The position numbers and the translations under genes were made by a program. From Acidobacteriaceae bacterium (GTDB taxonomy: Bacteria; Acidobacteriota; Terriglobia; Terriglobales; Acidobacteriaceae): DNA of 19,136 nucleotides. Location of the stretch: the NCBI GenBank assembly GCA_003165455.1, contig PLUJ01000138.1, positions 2,712 to 21,847 of the forward strand. Direction: 5' to 3'. Below the pieces are notes generated by a model. That model saw only the letters and a list, made by a program, of their open reading frames with translations, did no database searches and had not been told where the DNA came from. This document shows positions 1-7,031 of this stretch, piece after piece (the first letter of the stretch is position 1; every line of letters starts with the position of its first letter).

Positions 1-3
1 AAC

Positions 4-450
4 ATGGAAACGACCGCATATATGGAGTCAGTCACCGCTGAACGGGCGATGCTGCTCAGCGAAGAAGAGCAGTTGGAGGGGACGACTACCATCTCGCTCG
101 AAACGCAGGCGGCGCTGACCGAGCAAGACATTCTGGTCTACATCCAAAACAACTTTACAGAGTTCCTGCGGATACTGCGCTACCTGAAAAAGGAAGATCA
201 AGAGTTGCTGGTGTCCTACTACATCTTGTCCAAGACTCAAACGCAGCTAGGCATCGTCACCCGCGAAACGCAAACCATTTGCTCGTTCCGCATCCGCATG
301 GCGATGAAGACTCTCGCTTGCTTCATGATGCTTGGTATCCCGACGCGGGAAGCGATGCGGGGAATTCTGGATCGTGCTCGGAGAAAAGCGCCAAGGGATG
401 GGGCTTTGAATTCATGCGCGGAGGGTCTGGATATGGAATCTTCCCAGTGA
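4..450 (+). CDS. Hypothetical element protein with sigma-70 region 4-like helix-turn-helix
   Basis: The 148-residue product has a central stretch (about residues 55-115) that reads like the DNA-binding region 4 of sigma factors: a run LKKEDQELLVSYYILSKTQ followed by a TQ-containing recognition-helix-like segment and a third helix rich in R, M and L. No sigma region 2 is present, so it is not a complete sigma factor. It may be a small transcription regulator of the integrated element. The reading frame is open to the first base of the window, so the true start could be further upstream; no ribosome binding site can be seen. The last 20 residues look less natural, and a second reading frame opens across this end, so a frameshift is possible. 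The family call is my recognition from general pattern only. Confidence 0.5.
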   Translation: METTAYMESVTAERAMLLSEEEQLEGTTTISLETQAALTEQDILVYIQNNFTEFLRILRYLKKEDQELLVSYYILSKTQTQLGIVTRETQTICSFRIRMAMKTLACFMMLGIPTREAMRGILDRARRKAPRDGALNSCAEGLDMESSQ

Positions 451-496
451 CGGAAACGCGCTGTCGATCGACATCAGCAATGACCAGAGCGAACTG

Positions 497-769
497 GTGG
501 AGATACTCAGGGCGGACGTGGATGACAGAGAATGTGGAGTCTTGCGTCAAGCATTGGAAAAGAAACTGGGCATTGCTCAATCCCACAAAGTTTTAACGGT
601 CAGCAACGCGTTCGGTGCGTCTTGGCCCGGAGAGCAGTGGGGGTGGTTGGCTGAAGACGGAGCAGCTTTGCTCTACTCTCAGCACACAAAAGAAAGCTCT
701 GGGTGCCGTTTGTACGCGAAGAGCGACGCTGCTTATAAACGTGATCAGCCTGAAGTGGTGCAACCATGA
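497..769 (+). CDS. Hypothetical protein, possibly the displaced 3' part of a frameshifted gene
   Basis: This GTG-initiated 90-residue frame carries a plausible coding sequence with no family I recognise. The same frame stays open back to about 410 and reads naturally there (LPSDGNALSIDISNDQSEL just before the GTG), but that upstream part has no ATG, GTG or TTG. Either translation starts at GTG 497 with no clear Shine-Dalgarno, or this is the continuation of an ORF that lost its frame near the end of the preceding gene. It may be a decaying gene of the integrated element. Confidence 0.3.
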   Translation: MEILRADVDDRECGVLRQALEKKLGIAQSHKVLTVSNAFGASWPGEQWGWLAEDGAALLYSQHTKESSGCRLYAKSDAAYKRDQPEVVQP

Positions 770-841
770 CGACACGAATGACGCGATCCTGCGATGTACA
801 TTTCGAACTCTGAAGCCCTCATGGGACGAAAGAACCCAGTA

Positions 842-1051
842 TTATTTCTCATTCACTTTTTCGATTCTTTGGAGCTGGCGACTTTCCCCCCCCTCCTCGA
901 TCACTTTCTTCAATTCAGACTCGCGAATCATAGTGCGGCCGCCAACCTTCGTTCGCTGTAGTTTCCCCTTGCTCAGCCAAGCGTGAAGCGTCCATTTCGA
1001 GATTCCGCCAAGACGGAGAGATGCTTCTGTAATAGATAGCAAATTGTCCAT
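842..1051 (-). CDS. Excisionase-family helix-turn-helix DNA-binding protein (HTH_17/AlpA-like)
   Basis: A 69-residue protein with the compact winged-helix layout of excisionase-type regulators. It has an N-terminal L.SITEAS..LG.IS..TL..W recognition unit (residues 4-26) and then a K.G.R..I.ESEL wing and helix (about residues 36-48). Such proteins bend DNA at attachment sites to favour excision or act as small repressors and activators in integrated elements. A good Shine-Dalgarno, AAGGAG, lies at 1058-1063 with 6 nt spacing to the ATG at 1051. It is transcribed away from the zinc-finger gene at 1132; the two share an 80-bp intergenic region with repeats that could be its own operator. Confidence in the fold is high; its precise role (Xis or repressor) is inferred. 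Confidence 0.8.
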   Translation of the reverse strand: MDNLLSITEASLRLGGISKWTLHAWLSKGKLQRTKVGGRTMIRESELKKVIEEGGESRQLQRIEKVNEK

Positions 1052-1073
1052 AAATTTCTCCTTCGTAATTCAA

Positions 1074-1124
1074 GTTGGTACAAGTCAAATTTACCTTGAC
1101 CCAACCAAAACAATGTGGTACTTT
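1074..1124 (+). promoter_or_regulatory. Divergent promoter/operator between excisionase and zinc-finger genes
   Basis: On the plus strand TTGACC (1096-1101) and TACTTT (1119-1124) are separated by exactly 17 bp. This is a plausible sigma-70-type promoter whose start site would fall near 1130-1132, almost on the ATG at 1132. TGGTAC occurs at 1076-1081 and again at 1116-1121, 40 bp apart. The arms GTTGG/CCAAC (1074-1078, 1101-1105) and GTCAA/TTGAC (1084-1088, 1096-1100) form an imperfect inverted repeat overlapping the -35. That is what an operator for the neighbouring HTH protein could look like. I could not assign the opposing minus-strand promoter confidently. Confidence 0.45.
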
Positions 1125-1131
1125 CTAACAC

Positions 1132-1746
1132 ATGCCTATGACAGATAGCCGTTGGTTAGAATCCCCTCGGCGCTATACGGGTCAAAAGACTGGTAATGCT
1201 TTGGTTGCGTGGTTGAATGGCGGCCAGAAAGAAATGCTTTCTTGGTCGAATGATCGCCAGTGGAAGCAGAGAATGTTGGAAGAGTTGCTGCAAGATGCGA
1301 CTGTTGTCTTCGGGCGTTTGTATAAATATTCGACTCACCATGACTTCTACGTGGCTAGCAAAGGTAAGAAGTCCTCCGTTCGATTCTGGGACTGCTATGA
1401 AAGGCTCAACAAAATGCTGTTGTCATTCACGCAGGCACCATGGATCAACCTGAATGAGTTCTATGAGAAGAACCCGATCGTTTGGTCTGTGAAAGACGAT
1501 TCACCCGCGGCTCTCGTTGCCCCCCAGATCGGATGGTTTATCGAACTAATAAAACAGGGCGTGATCCTAAGAATTCGAAGGTGCCAAGAATGCTCGAAAT
1601 GGTATTTCGCACGGTTCAACCACCAACAGTTCTGTGGCGACTTGTGTCGAGGCAAGCACCATGCTCATACCGAAACATTCAGGGAAAACCGCCGAAAGTA
1701 CATGCGCGAGTACTACCAACTTAAGAAATCTGGAAAGGTCAAGTAG
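1132..1746 (+). CDS. Element-encoded protein with C-terminal CGNR-like zinc finger
   Basis: A 204-residue protein with no signal peptide or membrane segment. Its C-terminal part contains four cysteines in a CxxC...CxxxC pattern (C151, C154, C168, C172), flanked by WYFAR and a basic tail rich in R and K. This resembles the zinc fingers of CGNR-type proteins and related families, which are putative nucleic-acid-binding regulators. The N-terminal two thirds are unrecognised. ATG at 1132 and an in-frame ATG at 1138 are both possible; neither has a Shine-Dalgarno. The predicted promoter would start the RNA essentially at the first ATG, so a leaderless message is likely. It lies 50 bp before the integrase on the same strand and may be cotranscribed with it. 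Confidence 0.6.
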   Translation: MPMTDSRWLESPRRYTGQKTGNALVAWLNGGQKEMLSWSNDRQWKQRMLEELLQDATVVFGRLYKYSTHHDFYVASKGKKSSVRFWDCYERLNKMLLSFTQAPWINLNEFYEKNPIVWSVKDDSPAALVAPQIGWFIELIKQGVILRIRRCQECSKWYFARFNHQQFCGDLCRGKHHAHTETFRENRRKYMREYYQLKKSGKVK

Positions 1747-1796
1747 CGTGCAGCCGTCTCGGTGAAGTCGGCGACCGCAAACGGGAAGGAATGCGA

Positions 1797-2909
1797 ATGG
1801 CAGTTTATAAACGAGGGGATGTGTACTGGTTTGAATTTACACGTCAGAGACGGCGTTACCGGAAGAGCACAAGGGTAAAAAATCAAAGAACGGCTAGTGA
1901 CATTGAGAGGGCGTTCCGCACCGCCCTTGCTAAGGGCGACGTAGGCATCACGGAACGCAGGGCAGTGCCGGGTTTTCGCAGCGCAATGTCTGAATTTCTG
2001 CGATGGTCTGAAGAAGAGCACCGTGCCCACCGCGCGACACATCGCCGTTATGAGACGAGTAGCATCGCTTTATTGCGCTACTTTCGGGACGCTCCGCTCG
2101 ACAGCATCACACCAGACGACGTGGAGCGTTACAAGGCATGCAGGTCAGGCGAATTCAAGACAGTCCGCGCACAGAACGGCAAGCGCGTTGCTACCAACAA
2201 GAAGCTCCGTCCCGCAACGATAAATCGGGAACTTGCATGCTTAAAGGCGACTTTCAACTTTGTCATCAAGTCCGATGCGATCGCGAAAAATCCCGTCAGC
2301 CGCGTAAAGTTTCTTCCGGAGAACAATCAGCAGAGCCGAGTCCTTTCTTATGTCGAGCAACAACGATATTTAGCGAATGCTTCTCCAGTATTGCGAGATA
2401 TCGCGACGCTGATATTTGAAACCGGGATGCGCCCTGAAGAGGTCTACACTGTTAGACCCGAAAACATAGACCTCGCGCACGAATGCCTTATGGTTCCCCA
2501 TGGTAAAACAGCAGCGGCGCGGCGACGTATCAATCTCACATCCAGCGCCAGAGAGGTTCTGAGACGGCGGATGAGTGGATTGAAGACTCCATACCTCTTC
2601 GCGTGCGAGTCGGACCCCTCCCGTCCCATCCCAAAAGTGAACAACGCCCATGACCGTGCTGTAAAGGCCAGTGGCATCGCTCCGGCGCGTCTCTACGACT
2701 TCCGTCACACATGGGCGACCAGAGCGGCGATGTCCGGCATTGATTTGGTAACGCTAGCGGCCATGTTGGGCCATTCCAGAATCCAAATGGTGCTTCGATA
2801 TGCTCACCCAACGCAAGAGCATCAGACGAAAGCAATGGAAAAGTTGGAAGAGTTTAATGCAAGTCAGCAGATCAGAGAATTTCAGCAGCACATGACGCTA
2901 GTGCAATAG
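1797..2909 (+). CDS. Tyrosine-type site-specific integrase
   Basis: A 370-residue phage-type integrase. The N-terminal arm (residues 1-60) is a basic beta-strand region that probably contacts arm-type DNA sites. A SAM-like core-binding domain follows (about 65-165), then the catalytic domain (about 170-350). Numbered from ATG 1797, the catalytic residues visible are R212 (in TGMRPEEV), K237 (HGKT), R303 (DFRHTWATR), H326 (LGHS) and the nucleophile Y335 (LRYAH). The box II histidine is replaced by Y300. An earlier ATG exists at 1791, but the Shine-Dalgarno GGGAAGGA touches it. The ATG at 1797 has proper spacing and gives the typical MAVYKRGDVYWFEF start. The gene runs toward tRNA-Cys, consistent with integration at that gene. 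Confidence 0.93.
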   Translation: MAVYKRGDVYWFEFTRQRRRYRKSTRVKNQRTASDIERAFRTALAKGDVGITERRAVPGFRSAMSEFLRWSEEEHRAHRATHRRYETSSIALLRYFRDAPLDSITPDDVERYKACRSGEFKTVRAQNGKRVATNKKLRPATINRELACLKATFNFVIKSDAIAKNPVSRVKFLPENNQQSRVLSYVEQQRYLANASPVLRDIATLIFETGMRPEEVYTVRPENIDLAHECLMVPHGKTAAARRRINLTSSAREVLRRRMSGLKTPYLFACESDPSRPIPKVNNAHDRAVKASGIAPARLYDFRHTWATRAAMSGIDLVTLAAMLGHSRIQMVLRYAHPTQEHQTKAMEKLEEFNASQQIREFQQHMTLVQ

Positions 2910-2999
2910 GACGACGGTGCAGAGTGAATGGAGTCCCCACAAATTTACCCACAACAGAGAGGTGGCATCTTTTGCAGCCACGCACAAAGTCTAGAAAAG

Positions 3000-3076
<77 letters not shown>

Positions 3077-3085
3077 CTGCTCACT

Positions 3086-3114
3086 AAAGTAGCGTTCCCG
3101 GCGCAAAAAGTCCA
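3086..3114 (-). promoter_or_regulatory. Promoter of tRNA-Cys
   Basis: On the minus strand TGGACT (3109-3114) and TACTTT (3086-3091) are separated by 17 bp, and the -10 ends 9 bp before the mature tRNA 5' end. The -35 matches the consensus at four of six positions. Predicted from sequence only. Confidence 0.5.
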
Positions 3115-3440
3115 CCCGTGAAGTGGGCGCGGATGGGGAAAGTATGCAATTTCCTTCATCTTGCGAAGGCGGGAAAATCTGGGGTATCGTATGGCAACCG
3201 AACTAGCTCTCTCGGACCTACGCCGAGAAACCAAGTCAGTCGGAATCTAAGAAGTATCGGGATTTATAAAGTACGAGAGATTGCGGCTTTCCGCGGTAGC
3301 TTTCTGTCGACGGTTGCCCGCTCACTTGCGGCCGTCTATTTTCAACTTCCCCCCTGTGGCCGTTGCTGTGCCCGAATGAATCGTGACTTCTTTATTGCGA
3401 AAAAATCCAACCCGCTCGTTGGTTCCGATAGGAAGATGCT
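3115..3440. other. Intergenic region without recognised gene
   Basis: Between the tRNA-Cys promoter and the secreted propeller gene I see no convincing coding sequence. The open frames here lack ribosome binding sites and recognisable protein character. An AT-richer stretch just before 3440 and the AGGAAG at 3429-3434 belong to the start region of the next gene. No strong hairpin or repeat was seen. Confidence 0.4.
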
Positions 3441-5060
3441 ATGAAAGCTTTATTGTCTTACGGTGTTGCAAAAGACCTGGTTCGAATGAAATTTCTCTGC
3501 CTGCTGCTGATGGCTCTGGCTGGCAACTCGGCCATAGCCACGGATGTCACCACTTACCACAACGATAATTCCCGCACCGGGCAGAACCTTGAGGAAACCA
3601 TCCTGGTCTCTAGCAACGTAAATGCCAACACGTTTGGCTTGCTGATGACCCTTCCGGTAGACAGTACGATTGACGCGCAGCCCTTGGTGGTTTCAGGCCT
3701 CAAGATCAATGGCGTCAGCCAGAACGTTTTATATGCCGTCACCGAGAACGACAGTGTCTATGCCTTCGATACTGAAACAGGCGCGCAGGTGTGGAAAGTT
3801 TCGGTCTTTCTGCCGGGCGAGTTCGCAGCCAGTATTGCGCCGTTTAATTGTACGCAGATCAGCCCGACGCTCGGGATCACCGCGACCCCGGTGATCGATC
3901 GCAGCAGGGGCCCGCATGGAGCGATCTATCTGGTGGCGGCCAGCGAGGATGCCGAGGGAACTTATTATCAGCGGCTGCACGCGCTCGACCTTACCACCGG
4001 GGCGGAGTTATTTGACGGACCAGTCGCCATCAATGCCCATTATCCGGGCAACGGTCCGAACAGCCACTACGGATACGTATACTTTAATCCCAGACAGGTC
4101 GCAGAGCGGTCCGGGCTACTCCTGCTCAATGGCGTGATCTATATGGGATTCACATCCCACTGCGACAATCCGCCTTACAACGGATGGCTCATGGGATACA
4201 GTGAGAGCACTCTTGCTCAGACCACGGTCCTCAACTTAACTCCCAATGGCGTCGAAGGTTCGATTTGGCAGTCCGGCGCGGGATTGGCGGCCACCGGAAG
4301 CGATATCTTTTTTCTGGATGCGAACGGAACCTTCGATACCACTTTGAACTCGAACGGATTTCCATCGCTAGGGGATTTCGGCAACGCGTTCTTGAAAGTA
4401 TCCACCAGCGGCGGGCTCGCGGTTGCGGATTATTTTGCCATCTACAACACGAATGCCGATTCAGGAAAAGATATTGATTTAGGTTCCGGAGGGTCGCTGC
4501 TCTTGCCTGCGCAAGTCGACGGCAAAGGCAAGACCTGGAATCTCGCCGTGGGGGCTGGGAAAGACGGAAACATCTACGTCGTGAACCAAGACGATATGGG
4601 GAAGTACAATTCCACCACCAATCATATCTACCAGCAATTAACGGGCGCATTAGGTGCGGGAATGTGGGCCATGCCGGCTTACTTTCACGGGAATGTTTAC
4701 TTCGGTCCGCAACTCGGAAGCATGAGTCAGTTCGCTTTGTCGGATGCGAAACTCGCGACCACGGCGACCGCGACGACTACAACGGTCTTCGAATTTCCCG
4801 GAACGATTCCCAGCATCTCAGCGAACGGGACGACCGACGGGATTGTCTGGGCGGTCGAACATGCCGTTCCCTCTGTTCTTCACGCTTACGAAGCCAACAA
4901 CGTGGCCGCTGAGCTGTACAACTCGAACCAGGCTGCTAACTCCCGCGATCATTTCGGAAACGCCACCCACTTCGGGGTGCCAACCATTGTGAATGGCCGG
5001 GTTTATGTGGGTACTACGGGCGGCGCGGTGGCGGTATTTGGGCTGCTGGGCGGGAAGTAA
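3441..5060 (+). CDS. Secreted PQQ-like beta-propeller repeat protein
   Basis: A 539-residue exported protein. The N-terminus has basic residues (K2, K11, R15, K17) followed by a hydrophobic segment ending in NSAIA, with likely signal-peptidase cleavage after A33. The mature part opens with a TYHNDNSRTGQNL motif (38-50) that I associate with a group of acidobacterial pyrroloquinoline-quinone-like proteins. Propeller blades are visible, for example LYAVTENDSVYAFDTETG..VWK (97-119), a second around 160-195 with LHALDLTTGAELFDG, and a third with NIYVVNQDD near 375. No metal or PQQ catalytic residues can be pointed to, so a dehydrogenase activity is not supported. AGGAAG at 3429-3434 supports ATG 3441; the internal ATG at 3486 would start directly at the signal peptide but has no ribosome binding site. 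The gene is monocistronic, convergent with tRNA-Gly. Confidence 0.8.
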   Translation: MKALLSYGVAKDLVRMKFLCLLLMALAGNSAIATDVTTYHNDNSRTGQNLEETILVSSNVNANTFGLLMTLPVDSTIDAQPLVVSGLKINGVSQNVLYAVTENDSVYAFDTETGAQVWKVSVFLPGEFAASIAPFNCTQISPTLGITATPVIDRSRGPHGAIYLVAASEDAEGTYYQRLHALDLTTGAELFDGPVAINAHYPGNGPNSHYGYVYFNPRQVAERSGLLLLNGVIYMGFTSHCDNPPYNGWLMGYSESTLAQTTVLNLTPNGVEGSIWQSGAGLAATGSDIFFLDANGTFDTTLNSNGFPSLGDFGNAFLKVSTSGGLAVADYFAIYNTNADSGKDIDLGSGGSLLLPAQVDGKGKTWNLAVGAGKDGNIYVVNQDDMGKYNSTTNHIYQQLTGALGAGMWAMPAYFHGNVYFGPQLGSMSQFALSDAKLATTATATTTTVFEFPGTIPSISANGTTDGIVWAVEHAVPSVLHAYEANNVAAELYNSNQAANSRDHFGNATHFGVPTIVNGRVYVGTTGGAVAVFGLLGGK

Positions 5061-5090
5061 AACGCTTACATACGATCAGGAAGAAAAGAT

Positions 5091-5165
5091 TGGAGCGGGA
5101 GACGGGGGTCGAACCCGCGACATCGACCTTGGCAAGGTCGCGCTCTACCACTGAGCTACTCCCGC
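5091..5165 (-). tRNA. tRNA-Gly (GCC)
   Basis: The minus strand folds as GCGGGAG/CTCCCGC acceptor, D-arm with the usual AGCTCAGTGGTAGAGC box, anticodon stem GACCT/AGGTC with loop TGCCA and anticodon GCC, and T-arm CGGG-TTCGACC-CCCG. U discriminator and encoded CCA (5091-5093) are present. No attachment-site duplication of this gene was seen in the window. Confidence 0.97.
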
Positions 5166-5188
5166 TCGACTAACGTGAAGAGACACCG

Positions 5189-5217
5189 ATTATAAATGAG
5201 CCTTTGCGCTGGAGCAA
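5189..5217 (-). promoter_or_regulatory. Strong promoter of tRNA-Gly
   Basis: A perfect TATAAT (5189-5194, minus strand) lies 17 bp from TTGCTC (5212-5217), and the -10 is 23 bp upstream of the mature tRNA 5' end. The promoter abuts the stop codon of the ABC ATPase gene at 5221. The tRNA therefore has its own transcription start, and no terminator separates it from the ATPase gene. Confidence 0.7.
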
Positions 5218-5220
5218 CGG

Positions 5221-5943
5221 CTAGGCAGTCCGGTTCGTCGGCGTCCATTGCGGATCTTCTTCGGCCCGCACAATCCGGCCATCGCGCATGTGAATGATGC
5301 GGTCTCCGTAGGCGGCTGCTTCGGGATTATGGGTGATCATCAGGACGGTCTGGCCAAGGTCCTGATTCGATTGCCTCAGCATTTTTAGAACGACGTTCGA
5401 GTTCTCGGTATCCAGGTTGCCGGTGGGCTCATCGGCCAGCACCAGCGCCGGCTGGTTGACCAACGCACGAGCGAGCGCCACGCGTTGCTGCTCGCCGCCG
5501 GAAAGTTCGGAAGGGCGGTGATTGAGTCGCTGGGTCAATCCCAGCAAATCGGCGATGCGGGCAAAAAACGCGGGATCGCCGCCATTCTTGCCGGAGATTT
5601 CCTGTGCGATGGCAATGTTCGAGCGGGCGTCCAGGGTGGGGAGCAAATTAAACTTTTGAAAAACGAATCCGATTTTGCGTTTGCGCATTCGAGTGCGCTC
5701 GGAATCGGAAAGCGCTGCGAAATCATCGCCATCCAGAATAACTTTGCCGGAGTCCGGACGGGTTAATCCGCCGAGCAGGTAGAACAAAGTAGATTTGCCG
5801 CTGCCGGAAGGGCCGACAATGGTGATGAACTCTCCCTTTTGGATACTGAAGGAAACCCCGCGCAACGCGGGTACTTCGACTTTCCCTACACGGTAGGTTT
5901 TGCGTAAATCAATGGCTTCAATGAATGCGCCCATGCCAGCCAT
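5221..5943 (-). CDS. ABC transporter ATP-binding protein, LolD/MacB-type
   Basis: A complete ATPase domain of the LolD/MacB/FtsE-like exporter class. The motifs, numbered from the longest frame at 6024, are Walker A GPSGSGKST (71-79), Q-loop FQKFNLL (122-128), signature LSGGEQQR (174-181), Walker B LVLADEP (194-200) and switch His in MITHN (H232). It would power an FtsX-fold permease that extrudes lipoproteins, peptides or drugs, but no permease gene is visible next to it: a response regulator lies upstream and a tRNA downstream. The frame extends to a TTG at 6024, but that extension is a VVPD-type repeat without a ribosome binding site, so I chose ATG 5943. Domain function is certain; substrate is unknown. 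Confidence 0.88.
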   Translation of the reverse strand: MAGMGAFIEAIDLRKTYRVGKVEVPALRGVSFSIQKGEFITIVGPSGSGKSTLFYLLGGLTRPDSGKVILDGDDFAALSDSERTRMRKRKIGFVFQKFNLLPTLDARSNIAIAQEISGKNGGDPAFFARIADLLGLTQRLNHRPSELSGGEQQRVALARALVNQPALVLADEPTGNLDTENSNVVLKMLRQSNQDLGQTVLMITHNPEAAAYGDRIIHMRDGRIVRAEEDPQWTPTNRTA

Positions 5944-6063
5944 GATCTTACACGACAGATCTGGCACGACGGAATCTGGCACGACAGCATCGGGCGCGGC
6001 AGTATCCACTACGATCCGATTCAAATGTTCCGCATGCCACCGCGCGGGAAGAATCGGAAGGCG

Positions 6064-6486
6064 TCAAGCAACGCCGATTTGACGCGGCAATTGCGAAGAG
6101 TGGGTGATCATGCGTTTGGGTCCGCGTTTGCGAACCAGCAGCAGGCGGATGCGCTCCAGAAGATCGGCTGGAGCGTACATCCCTCTGGCGAGGAAGACGT
6201 CGGCTTGAGAGTCATGATCGTAGACGCGAGCTTTGCTGGAAATCAGAATTGCTGGAACGTAGGGGGAGAGAGTTTTGATGGCAGCGATCAACTTGGGTCC
6301 GTCCATTCCGGGCATACCCATGTCGGTGACGACCAAATCGATGCCACCTTGGCGGAAGCGTTCCAAGGCATCTTCGCCGCGGGAGTAGCTGGCGACCCGA
6401 TAACCGCGGGTTTCCAGCATGATTTTTCTGGAAGAGAGAGACTGATCGTTGTCATCGACACACAAAATCGTGCGCTTAGGTTTCAT
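6064..6486 (-). CDS. Single-domain response regulator (receiver domain only)
   Basis: A 140-residue CheY-like receiver. D11 and D12 form the acidic pocket, D55 (VVTDMGMPGMDG) is the phospho-acceptor, and S83/S84 occupy the switch Ser/Thr position. The usual lysine before the last helix is replaced by arginine (FLARG, R101), which could alter phosphorylation or signalling. The C-terminal 20 residues are a basic extension beyond a normal receiver. No output domain and no histidine kinase are present nearby. The gene is followed 120 bp later on the same strand by the ABC ATPase start, so the two may be cotranscribed. Function could be a phosphorelay or protein-protein regulator. Confidence 0.85.
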   Translation of the reverse strand: MKPKRTILCVDDNDQSLSSRKIMLETRGYRVASYSRGEDALERFRQGGIDLVVTDMGMPGMDGPKLIAAIKTLSPYVPAILISSKARVYDHDSQADVFLARGMYAPADLLERIRLLLVRKRGPKRMITHSSQLPRQIGVA

Positions 6487-6830
6487 TCACCGCCTGTAAG
6501 CCGAAGCTGCCGGTTGTGAGCCGGAGCGAACGGAATTTTCTCTATTCGCGAAGGATGGAAGAGCGAAGCGATGCTAATGGCACCGGATGACTACTGTAAA
6601 GTATCGTCGAAGCAAACCGAAGGGGATGAACCGAAATAAAAATCCGATGTGCTGAACGTTATGATTCTGTGGCGCTTGCGTGGACCCTTGCGAGAAAAAT
6701 TCTGCGCGGCATCGTGTGGAAAAAGTGCGCGCTCACTCGTACGTTAACTACTCCGCCATCGTTGCAATCGGCGCGAACAAAAAAGACGGCTGAATTGCCG
6801 AAGGCGGGAACGATATTGGGGAGGTTGAGG
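6487..6830. other. Intergenic region, no convincing gene
   Basis: About 340 bp between the response regulator start and the peroxiredoxin promoter. Overlapping short frames exist on both strands (for example 6659-6880 minus, GTG start; 6669-6869 plus), but neither has a good ribosome binding site or recognisable protein features. The response regulator promoter should lie in the left part (minus strand); I could not assign it. Confidence 0.4.
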
Positions 6831-6859
6831 TTGACAGCGGTATTGCCGACTTCTATTCT
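6831..6859 (+). promoter_or_regulatory. Sigma-70-type promoter for the peroxiredoxin leader
   Basis: TTGACA (6831-6836, perfect -35) and TATTCT (6854-6859) are separated by 17 bp. A start near 6866 would produce a leader of about 165 nt before the ATG at 7032. That leader contains the alternative helices described in the next entry. Confidence 0.65.
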
Positions 6860-6875
6860 GAAGCTGTGATTATGT

Positions 6876-6984
6876 CCCACATCGCGACGTTCATCGGCTG
6901 TTGTATGACCTTGCCAGCGTGTGGGTGAAAGCCAGTCCGGATATTTTCTTCACCCACCCGGCGAATCGGGTGGGTTTTATTTTT
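6876..6984 (+). promoter_or_regulatory. Candidate riboswitch or attenuator: P1-like helix / antiterminator / terminator
   Basis: Three helices compete in the leader. (1) CCCACA-t-CGC (6876-6885) pairs with GCGTGTGGG (6917-6925), giving nine pairs with one bulged T around a 31-nt core. (2) GTGGGTGAA (6921-6929) pairs perfectly with TTCACCCAC (6949-6957). (3) ACCCACCCG (6952-6960) pairs perfectly with CGGGTGGGT (6967-6975), loop GCGAAT, followed by a T-rich run to 6984: a textbook intrinsic terminator. Helix 2 shares strands with both 1 and 3, so forming helix 1 would free the terminator and helix 2 would block it. I do not recognise the 31-nt core as any known aptamer. Pairings are seen directly; regulation is inferred. 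Confidence 0.55.
6952..6984 (+). terminator. Intrinsic terminator in the peroxiredoxin leader
   Basis: A nine-pair GC-rich hairpin (6952-6960 with 6967-6975, six-base loop) is followed by a T-rich tract interrupted by one A. It lies 47 bp before the peroxiredoxin ATG and downstream of the promoter at 6831, so it would stop that gene's own transcript unless relieved. No gene on the plus strand ends just before it, so its role as an ordinary end-of-gene terminator is unlikely. Confidence 0.8.
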
Positions 6985-7031
6985 CATCCAAGACTTTTTG
7001 TTAAGAACAGTATTCGCGAGGAAAGAAAACG

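Noticed and set aside
5900..6024. N-terminal extension of the ABC ATPase to a TTG at 6024
   Set aside because: The extension is a short repeated VVPD-like segment with no Shine-Dalgarno, and the ATPase fold begins after the ATG at 5943.
6025..6519. 164-codon plus-strand frame over the response regulator
   Set aside because: Complementary to a well-supported receiver-domain gene and without recognisable motifs.
6659..6880. 73-codon minus-strand frame with GTG start in the region before the peroxiredoxin
   Set aside because: No ribosome binding site, no recognisable family, and its start overlaps the strong promoter and leader on the other strand.
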